29,188 bases of DNA from Lentimicrobiaceae bacterium (GTDB taxonomy: Bacteria > Bacteroidota > Bacteroidia > Bacteroidales > WCHB1-69), in NCBI GenBank assembly GCA_009776395.1, contig WRNX01000005.1, positions 1 through 29,188 of the forward strand, in the 5' to 3' direction. Below are positions 23,742 to 29,188 of the stretch, piece after piece; the first letter of the stretch is position 1; the number at the start of each line of letters is the position of its first letter. The notes under the pieces were generated by a model. It was given only the letters and a program-made list of their open reading frames with translations. It was not told the origin of the DNA and did no database searches. Both the position numbers and the translations under genes were made by a program.

Positions 23742-24875
23742 ATGCTCAAATTAATTGTTTTCTTACACATTATTTTTTCAGGTTTTTACACGCCTGCTGA
23801 AAAACCGCCACTCCCATTAGCACAACTTCCTATTGATGAAATTAATAGTTTGTTTAGTGAAGCCAACCAACAATTCAAAAATGAGGCGCTTACAATGGAG
23901 TTGGAGCATTTATGTGAAAATTTGAACGGAAGTGTATTATTGGCTTTCGGTAATGAACTGTTTTACAGAAAAGATGTTGGATATAAGCGCCTGGCAAATA
24001 CTAAACCTGAAAATAATATTGATGCTGAAACTCTTTTTGAGTTGGCTTCCATGTCCAAGCAGTTTACGGCAGCGGCTATTCTCAAATTGTATGAAGAAAA
24101 GAGATTAGATTTACATGATGATGTAACTCTATTTCTACCTCATTTTCCCTATAAAAATATTACCCTAAAACACTTATTGACACATACTTCAGGTTTACCC
24201 GAATATATGGATTTTCCGGAAAAAGATTTTAATCAAAAAGAACCGTTAAGTAACACACAGTTAGAATCCTATCTTGAGCGTGTAAAACCTAAAATTCTTT
24301 TCCAACCCGGAACTAAATACAAATATATAAATACAAATTATGCATTATTGGCATTAATTGTTGAAAAAATAACGCAAGAATCATTTGAACAATATGTTAG
24401 AAAAGAGATTTTTAAACCTGCCGGATTACAATTTACGTGTTTTACAACAGAATTAAATACAAAAACTAATTATGCCAAAGGCCATCTATCAGATAGGAGT
24501 GAGCGTCCATTCCATTTTCAAAATGGAGTGATTGGCGATAAAGGCGCGTATGCTACGGTGGATGATATATATCGTTGGGTGAAGGCTTATTTGATAGATT
24601 ATCAAGTGCTTCCAAAAAGTGTGGTAGAACAGGCAAGTCAACCTCAAAATAAGATTTTAAAAGGCGAACCGCCCGAATATTATGGGTATGGGCTTCGTAT
24701 TGAAGAGGGTATAAACGGCTATTTAATATATCATGGGGGGTTGTGGCGCGGGTTTCAAAACAATATGGTATATCGCCCTGCTGATGGATATATCTTTATT
24801 GTATTGAGTAATTTCAGAAATAGAGCGATGGTTGGCGTGAACACAAAACTTTTGTGTATTATTGATGGCGCATAA
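23742..24875 (+). CDS. Serine beta-lactamase-like (class C/PBP4*-type) hydrolase
   Basis: This 377-residue protein has an N-terminal hydrophobic stretch (LKLIVFLHIIFSGFY), consistent with export. The beta-lactamase/DD-peptidase fold is shown by the nucleophile motif SxxK as S103-M-S-K106 (ELASMSKQFTAAAI). The YxN motif is Y195-I-N197 in GTKYKYINTNYALLALI. The HGG box is YHGGLWRGFQN near residue 332. Members of this family include esterases, D-amino-acid peptidases and true class C enzymes. The substrate cannot be told. The nearby thioredoxin gene suggests a shared exported unit. The 3' end overlaps the end of the convergent asd gene by 17 bases. Confidence 0.88.
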   Translation: MLKLIVFLHIIFSGFYTPAEKPPLPLAQLPIDEINSLFSEANQQFKNEALTMELEHLCENLNGSVLLAFGNELFYRKDVGYKRLANTKPENNIDAETLFELASMSKQFTAAAILKLYEEKRLDLHDDVTLFLPHFPYKNITLKHLLTHTSGLPEYMDFPEKDFNQKEPLSNTQLESYLERVKPKILFQPGTKYKYINTNYALLALIVEKITQESFEQYVRKEIFKPAGLQFTCFTTELNTKTNYAKGHLSDRSERPFHFQNGVIGDKGAYATVDDIYRWVKAYLIDYQVLPKSVVEQASQPQNKILKGEPPEYYGYGLRIEEGINGYLIYHGGLWRGFQNNMVYRPADGYIFIVLSNFRNRAMVGVNTKLLCIIDGA

Positions 24876-25851
24876 TCCATTCCATAATCTCTACCGCATT
24901 AGTGGCAGCGCCTTTGCGAAGATTATCAGCAACTACCCACATATTGATCGTTTTGCTTTGTGATTCGTCCCGACGAACTCTTCCCACAAAAACGTCATCT
25001 TTATGGTGCGCGGTTAAAGGCATGGGATACTCATTCAATAGCGGTTTATCAACTACTTTTATGCCGGGAAACTCTTCAAGCAATCGGTCAACCTCATCAA
25101 GATTAAACTCATTTTCAAATTCGGCGTTGATCGCTAAGGAGTGTCCGCCTGTTACGGGTACCCGCACCACCGTTGCCGTAATTTGTATCTGCGAAGCACG
25201 AAGAATTTTACGTGTTTCGGTTACCAATTTCATCTCTTCGGTAGTATAACCGTTAGGCTCAAAACTGCCGCCATGTGGAAAAAGATTTAGATCAATTTGA
25301 TGGGGATAGGATTTCTCACACGATTCGTTGTTGCGTTCTTTCATAAGTTGGTTTAGCGCTTTTGCACCTGTTCCTGTAACTGATTGATACGTAGAAACTA
25401 CCACCCGCTTTAATCCGTATTTTTGATGTAATGGTGCTAATGCCATCACCATTTGAATAGTAGAGCAGTTGGGATTTGCTATTAATTTATCCGTAGGTTT
25501 AATAACTTCGCCATTTATTTGCGGTACGATTAAAGGAATTTCATCAAAATTTCGCCATGCAGATGAATTGTCAATAACGACCGTTCCTTTTTCAGTAAAC
25601 AGAGGTGCATATTTTAAAGAAACAGCGCTTCCTGCAGAAAATAATGCAAAATGTGGCGTAGCATCAATAGCATCTTCAACCGACACAACGCTATATTCTT
25701 TTCCTGCAATCATTATTTTTTTTCCGACAGATTTTTCTGATGCTGTTATAATTATCTCATTTTCGGTTAATTTTTTTTCTTCTAAAACTTTAAGCATAAC
25801 ATCGCCAACCAATCCTGTAGCGCCAATAATTGCAATTTTCGATTTGTTCAT
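24859..25851 (-). CDS. asd: Aspartate-semialdehyde dehydrogenase
   Basis: Asd reduces aspartyl phosphate to aspartate semialdehyde, feeding lysine/diaminopimelate, threonine and methionine synthesis. The 330-residue protein has the Rossmann start IAIIGATGLVGDVMLKVLEE and the catalytic cysteine Cys129 in ANPNCSTIQMV. VSTYQSVTGTGAKAL and the active-site histidine His237 in VPVTGGHSLAIN follow. The end is VFVGRVRRDESQSKTINMWVVADNLRKGAATNAVEIME. All key residues are present and the length is normal. It is the only gene of its pathway in the window and probably a single transcription unit. Its product feeds diaminopimelate, which the muropeptide ligases Mpl and MurF need, but there is no physical link to them here. 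Confidence 0.95.
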   Translation of the reverse strand: MNKSKIAIIGATGLVGDVMLKVLEEKKLTENEIIITASEKSVGKKIMIAGKEYSVVSVEDAIDATPHFALFSAGSAVSLKYAPLFTEKGTVVIDNSSAWRNFDEIPLIVPQINGEVIKPTDKLIANPNCSTIQMVMALAPLHQKYGLKRVVVSTYQSVTGTGAKALNQLMKERNNESCEKSYPHQIDLNLFPHGGSFEPNGYTTEEMKLVTETRKILRASQIQITATVVRVPVTGGHSLAINAEFENEFNLDEVDRLLEEFPGIKVVDKPLLNEYPMPLTAHHKDDVFVGRVRRDESQSKTINMWVVADNLRKGAATNAVEIMEWIMRHQ

Positions 25852-26017
25852 TTTTGATTTCCAATAAATAATTTGAGTATCTATAACGTCTTTCTTTTAA
25901 TAATATGTTACATGTTGAATTTACCTTGCAATTATTTTCTTTAATAAAAAGAATCATTTTTTGAAAGTTTATTTCTGTCCATTTTTTTAACATTTATTAA
26001 GAATTAAAAAAATCGTG

Positions 26018-26025
26018 TAATTTCG
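26018..26025 (+). promoter_or_regulatory. Candidate promoter of the Omp85-type gene (TAATTTCG)
   Basis: TAATTTCG followed by CACC matches the TAnnTTYG pattern and lies 25 bases before the ATG at 26051. The asd gene on the other strand is 167 bases away. Confidence 0.35.
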
Positions 26026-26050
26026 CACCTTGAATTTTAAACACAATGGT

Positions 26051-27505
26051 ATGAAAAAACTTTACATTTTGATTTTAGTTATTTTTTCCCTTATTTCATC
26101 TTTTACTTTTGGACAAACACAACCTATTGACACCCTTAGTAGCGAGCAATCCGTTGAGAAAAAAGCAAAAAAGAAAAAAGAGAAAGATCCCGATGGGGTA
26201 AGAACCGGTTGGACTTTCGGAATTTTGCCCAGTGTGGCATTTGATGCCGATTTGGGTTTCCAATACGGCGTACTCTCCAATGTGTATTATTTCGGCGATG
26301 GTTCTACCTATCCCGACTATATGCACTCTTTATACTTTGAAGCCGCTTATACTACAAAACGTTACGGATTATTCAGGTTTTCTTACGACTCAAAATATCT
26401 GATCCCCAAACACAGGTTTTCTTTCGACGCTACTTTTATTCCCGATGCCATGAGCGACTTTCTCGGTTACAACGGATATCAGTCTGTATATAACGATGAG
26501 TGGCGTAATTCTAAAAAATATACAATGGATGAAGGATATAAAACACGTGCTTTTTACAAATACAAACGCAATCTGTTAAGAATTGCCGCTGATATTTCAG
26601 GCACCATAAAGGGTAATTTTAAATGGGCTACAGGATTAGGATTTCTTGGTTATTGGACTGGAAGCGTGGATATTGATATGATTAACAAAAATAAAAAAGA
26701 AGAAAAAAAATTGCCAACAGATATTGACGGCTTGTATGAAAAATATGTGAAATGGGATATCATTCATGAAGATGAAAAAGATGGCGGAATGCATCCTTAC
26801 TTACGTGCAGGATTGGTTTACGATAGCCGTAATAAACAAGCCAACGCTTCAAAAGGTATGTATGCAGATGCGTTTTTTACTTACACCGCAGGATTTGGAA
26901 AATCATCTCATTATAACAATTTGAAATTCAATGCTGTTTTTCAACATTATGTGCCGGTTTATAAAGATTGGATTACCTTTGCTTATAGAGCAGGGGCGCA
27001 AGTATTGGTTGCAGGAAAATCTCCTTTTTATTTGGATAATTATTTGAATGCGCTTTATTATCAACGGGTATTGTATGAAGCGGTAGGAGGTGCAAACTCC
27101 GTACGTGGATTGATCAGAAACAGAGTAACCGCTAACGGCTTTGGATACGCTACTGCCGAATTTCGCTTTAAAGTATGGAAATTCAAAATTAAAAAAGAAA
27201 ATTTCTACATCGCATTTAATCCATTCTGCGATATGGGAATGGTGTTGCAACCCAAAGATTTAAAAGAAGAAACTGTTTTGAATAATATAGCTAAATATGA
27301 TAGCGATTTTAACCTTGCTGATGTAAAAGATTACATTAATTTTGACAAAAATAAAATTTATCTACCTCACTTTGGCGCCGGTGTTGGAATGAAAATAGCC
27401 ATGAACGAAAATTTTATTTTATCTGTGGACTGGGCAATGCCCATCAATCCAGCAGACAACGCAAGCAAGGCAAATATTTATGTGAAAATGGGATACCTGT
27501 TTTAG
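26051..27505 (+). CDS. Omp85/BamA-TamA-type outer-membrane barrel without POTRA domains
   Basis: From the ATG at 26051 this is a 484-residue protein. An upstream TTG at 26030 is the only way to extend it. It has a signal peptide (LYILILVIFSLISSFTFG) and a Lys-rich linker (KKAKKKKEKD). A membrane barrel then starts around residue 45 (WTFGILPSVAFDADLGFQYG). The barrel contains the Omp85 motif GGANSVRG (near residue 350) and the strand LVYDSRN. It ends in an aromatic strand VKMGYLF, typical of the C-terminal barrel signal. No POTRA-like repeats are seen in the 40-residue region before the barrel. It resembles the BamA/TamA-family surface antigens that lack a periplasmic domain. The substrate is unknown. 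A heptameric repeat starts at its stop codon. Confidence 0.82.
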   Translation: MKKLYILILVIFSLISSFTFGQTQPIDTLSSEQSVEKKAKKKKEKDPDGVRTGWTFGILPSVAFDADLGFQYGVLSNVYYFGDGSTYPDYMHSLYFEAAYTTKRYGLFRFSYDSKYLIPKHRFSFDATFIPDAMSDFLGYNGYQSVYNDEWRNSKKYTMDEGYKTRAFYKYKRNLLRIAADISGTIKGNFKWATGLGFLGYWTGSVDIDMINKNKKEEKKLPTDIDGLYEKYVKWDIIHEDEKDGGMHPYLRAGLVYDSRNKQANASKGMYADAFFTYTAGFGKSSHYNNLKFNAVFQHYVPVYKDWITFAYRAGAQVLVAGKSPFYLDNYLNALYYQRVLYEAVGGANSVRGLIRNRVTANGFGYATAEFRFKVWKFKIKKENFYIAFNPFCDMGMVLQPKDLKEETVLNNIAKYDSDFNLADVKDYINFDKNKIYLPHFGAGVGMKIAMNENFILSVDWAMPINPADNASKANIYVKMGYLF

Positions 27506-27549
27506 TGATTAGTGATTAGTGATTAGTGTAACTTGTAACTCGTAACTTT
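27503..27549 (+). repeat. Heptameric tandem repeats TAGTGAT x3 and TAACTNN x3
   Basis: Three perfect TAGTGAT units (27503-27523) and a partial unit are followed by three units beginning TAAC (27529-27549: TAACTTG, TAACTCG, TAACTTT). The first three bases are the stop codon of the Omp85-type gene. The last unit provides a -7-like TAACTTTG ahead of the MoxR gene. Confidence 0.85.
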
Positions 27550-27550
27550 G
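27543..27550 (+). promoter_or_regulatory. Weak candidate promoter of the MoxR gene (TAACTTTG)
   Basis: TAACTTTG matches TAnnTTTG but is part of the tandem repeat, lacks a -33 TTG and lies 68 bases before the ATG, so it is weak. Confidence 0.2.
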
Positions 27551-27618
27551 TAAAGTTATTCATACAATAATTCAACCTCTATATCGTTTTTTTGTGGCAT
27601 TCTTAAATTAATAGTTTT

Positions 27619-28614
27619 ATGAACACACAAATTGATATTAGAGAATTAAATGAACGTATTCAGCGTGAAAGTTCTTTTGTTGACCTCATTACTTTGGAAA
27701 TGAACAAAGTAATAGTAGGACAAAAACAGATGGTGGAACGATTGCTCATCGGGTTATTGGCAAACGGGCACATTTTGTTGGAAGGAGTTCCCGGATTGGC
27801 TAAAACTCTTGCCATCAAATCACTCGCCAACACTATTGACGCCAAATTCAGCCGTATTCAGTTTACCCCGGACCTGCTCCCCGCCGACTTACTGGGCACC
27901 ATGATTTACAGTCAGAAAAAAGAAGAATTTATGGTGAAAAAAGGTCCTATCTTTGCTAATTTTATTTTGGCAGATGAGATCAACCGCGCGCCGGCAAAAG
28001 TGCAAAGCGCGCTCTTGGAAGCAATGCAGGAACGGCAAGTTACCATTGGTGAACAAACCTACAAATTGGATGAACCCTTTTTGGTCATGGCAACCCAAAA
28101 CCCTATTGAGCAAGAAGGAACTTACCCGCTCCCCGAAGCGCAAGTGGACAGGTTTTTAATGAAGGTAGTTATTCAATATCCTAACAAAGAGGAAGAAAAA
28201 TTGATACTTCGGCAACAGATTGATGAAAATATTCCTACTACAAATACTGTTTTAAAACCGCAAGATATTATCAATGCCCGCAAAATTGTTAAAGAAGTTT
28301 ACATTGATGAAAAAATTGAAAACTATATCACCGACATCGTTTTTGCTACACGCTATCCGCAAGAATACAAATTAGATAAGTTTAAAACGATGATCAACTA
28401 CGGCGCCTCGCCGCGTGCTACTATCAACTTGGCGTTAACTGCACAAGCATTCGCATTTATAAAACGCCGTGGTTATGTGATTCCCGAAGATATTAGAGCC
28501 GTTGCGCACGATGTACTGCGCCACCGCATTGGACTAACCTACGAAGCCGAAGCCGAAAATATCACCTCAACTGATATTATTAACGAAATACTGAACACGG
28601 TGGAAGTACCGTAG
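27619..28614 (+). CDS. MoxR-family AAA+ ATPase
   Basis: This 331-residue cytoplasmic AAA+ ATPase is of the MoxR type. Walker A is EGVPGLAKT (residues 55-63). Walker B is FILADE with Asp119-Glu120, followed by INRAPAKVQSALLEAMQERQVTIG. Sensor 1 is VMATQNPIEQEGTYPLPEAQVDRF. MoxR ATPases act as chaperone-like partners for von Willebrand factor A domain proteins, usually encoded next to them with DUF58 and membrane proteins. Downstream genes here are on the opposite strand (convergent), so the usual DUF58/VWA partners are not adjacent. A distant partner is possible. The C-terminal lid contains NYGASPRATINLALTAQAFAF and DIRAVAHDVLRHRI, both family signatures. Confidence 0.9.
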   Translation: MNTQIDIRELNERIQRESSFVDLITLEMNKVIVGQKQMVERLLIGLLANGHILLEGVPGLAKTLAIKSLANTIDAKFSRIQFTPDLLPADLLGTMIYSQKKEEFMVKKGPIFANFILADEINRAPAKVQSALLEAMQERQVTIGEQTYKLDEPFLVMATQNPIEQEGTYPLPEAQVDRFLMKVVIQYPNKEEEKLILRQQIDENIPTTNTVLKPQDIINARKIVKEVYIDEKIENYITDIVFATRYPQEYKLDKFKTMINYGASPRATINLALTAQAFAFIKRRGYVIPEDIRAVAHDVLRHRIGLTYEAEAENITSTDIINEILNTVEVP

Positions 28615-28633
28615 TTAGTGGTTCGGTTGGTGA

Positions 28634-29188
28634 TTAATCTACCTTAATAATTTTTGACCCACCAGTTATATTAACATCCCAAATATTTTCCGCTCTTTTG
28701 TATTTTAGAATAGAAGCGCCCGACAAGTTCCCTTTTATCTTGTGGTTTACAGTAACCTCGCCATTGGAAGCGCCCGACAGGTCAATGTTAAGATTATCAG
28801 ATTCTAAATCAAAAGTGTAAAAATAGGAAGCACCTGAGCCTGTAAATTCTGTTTCTGTGGCAAAGCCCTTGGCATTGAATTTGGAAGCGCCGGAAACATT
28901 TACTTTACAGCGGTTTAGTTCCGAATTTTTCACATCCATTTGGGAAGCACCCGAAAGTTCAACCTTCATATATTCTCCGAAGAAAGAAAAGTTTTTAATT
29001 TTTGATGCGCCGCTAAGGGATATTTCTGTGTTTTTTCCTTCACACCAATAGCCATCTAAATGGGAAGCGCCCGACAGGTCAATTTCGGTATCGGAATTAA
29101 ACTCACCAAAGATATTAATTCCGGCTGCCCCGCTCGCGTCAATAGTTTCCAACATTTCTGCCTTGAGGTTTGCCCGAAGTTTCACATT
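28634..29188 (-). CDS. GIN-domain (DUF2807) auto-transporter adhesin-like protein, C-terminal part
   Basis: The reading frame is open to the right edge, so only the C-terminal portion is in the window. The GTG near 29185 is not a true start. The visible 184 residues consist of repeats of about 20 residues, with the consensus (L/V)SGAS (LSGASHLDG, LSGASKIKN, LSGASQMDV, VSGASKFNA, GSGASYFYT, LSGASNGEV, LSGASILKY). They end IWDVNITGGSKIIKVD. This is the head-GIN domain pattern, forming a beta-helix or solenoid, common in Bacteroidota exported proteins. The function is unknown; surface or adhesin-like roles are suggested by the family name. It is convergent with the MoxR gene, 19 bases apart. Confidence 0.85.
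   Translation of the reverse strand, partial: NVKLRANLKAEMLETIDASGAAGINIFGEFNSDTEIDLSGASHLDGYWCEGKNTEISLSGASKIKNFSFFGEYMKVELSGASQMDVKNSELNRCKVNVSGASKFNAKGFATETEFTGSGASYFYTFDLESDNLNIDLSGASNGEVTVNHKIKGNLSGASILKYKRAENIWDVNITGGSKIIKVD

Noticed and set aside
29185..29188. GTG start for the GIN-domain gene near the right edge
   Set aside because: The frame is open to the end of the window and the repeat pattern continues from its first residues, so the GTG is an internal valine codon of a truncated gene.
1..29188. CRISPR arrays, tRNA or rRNA genes, insertion sequences
   Set aside because: None seen: the tandem repeats have units of 7-8 bases with no spacers, no tRNA-like cloverleaf or CCA ends were noticed, and no transposase or terminal inverted repeats were found.

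Overview
The window is AT-rich DNA with one gene set typical of Bacteroidota. The taxonomic markers are the gliding/type IX secretion lipoproteins GldJ and GldH, a PorP/SprF-family outer-membrane protein, a DUF4175 protein, an MbnP-like lipoprotein, a FISUMP-domain protein and a GIN-domain (DUF2807) adhesin-like protein. Several genes also have Bacteroidota-style -7 promoter boxes (TAnnTTTG or TAnnTTCG). I cannot place it below phylum. A free-living gliding or T9SS-bearing member of the Bacteroidota is the best guess.

Left part (1-7803, all minus strand): a secreted protein with autotransporter-type beta-strand repeats is cut by the left edge. It is followed by mpl (peptidoglycan recycling ligase), gdhA (glutamate dehydrogenase, with its own promoter and terminator), murF, gldJ and porP/sprF. 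gldJ and murF are tightly linked, so one transcription unit joins a gliding/T9SS lipoprotein to wall synthesis.

Middle (7958-16014): a very long coiled-coil DUF4175 membrane protein (minus) is divergent from an ABC-F ATPase (plus). After the ABC-F gene come an MbnP-like lipoprotein, kamE (the B12-binding subunit of lysine 5,6-aminomutase, without kamD in view), and a two-gene overlapping module that looks like a toxin-antitoxin pair of the AbiEii nucleotidyltransferase type.

The segment 16043-18217 (minus) is an overlapping three-gene operon: gldH, an unknown membrane-anchored protein and an unknown outer-membrane beta-barrel. From 18536 onwards the content is mixed housekeeping and surface genes: holA (DNA polymerase III delta), a secreted FISUMP protein, ligA (DNA ligase), a periplasmic thioredoxin-like protein, a serine beta-lactamase-like hydrolase, asd (aspartate-semialdehyde dehydrogenase), an Omp85-type barrel without POTRA domains, a MoxR ATPase, and a GIN-domain protein cut by the right edge.

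No tRNA, rRNA, CRISPR array, insertion sequence or prophage was seen. The structure not explained by genes is a set of short tandem repeats, mostly with 7-8 base units. They sit in intergenic gaps, at gene ends and once inside a gene: they supply the C-terminus and stop codon of mpl, sit in frame within murF, and begin at the stop codon of the Omp85 gene. The best candidates for something undescribed are this repeat behaviour, the gldH operon partners and the small AbiEii partner protein. None is proven to be a new system from sequence alone.
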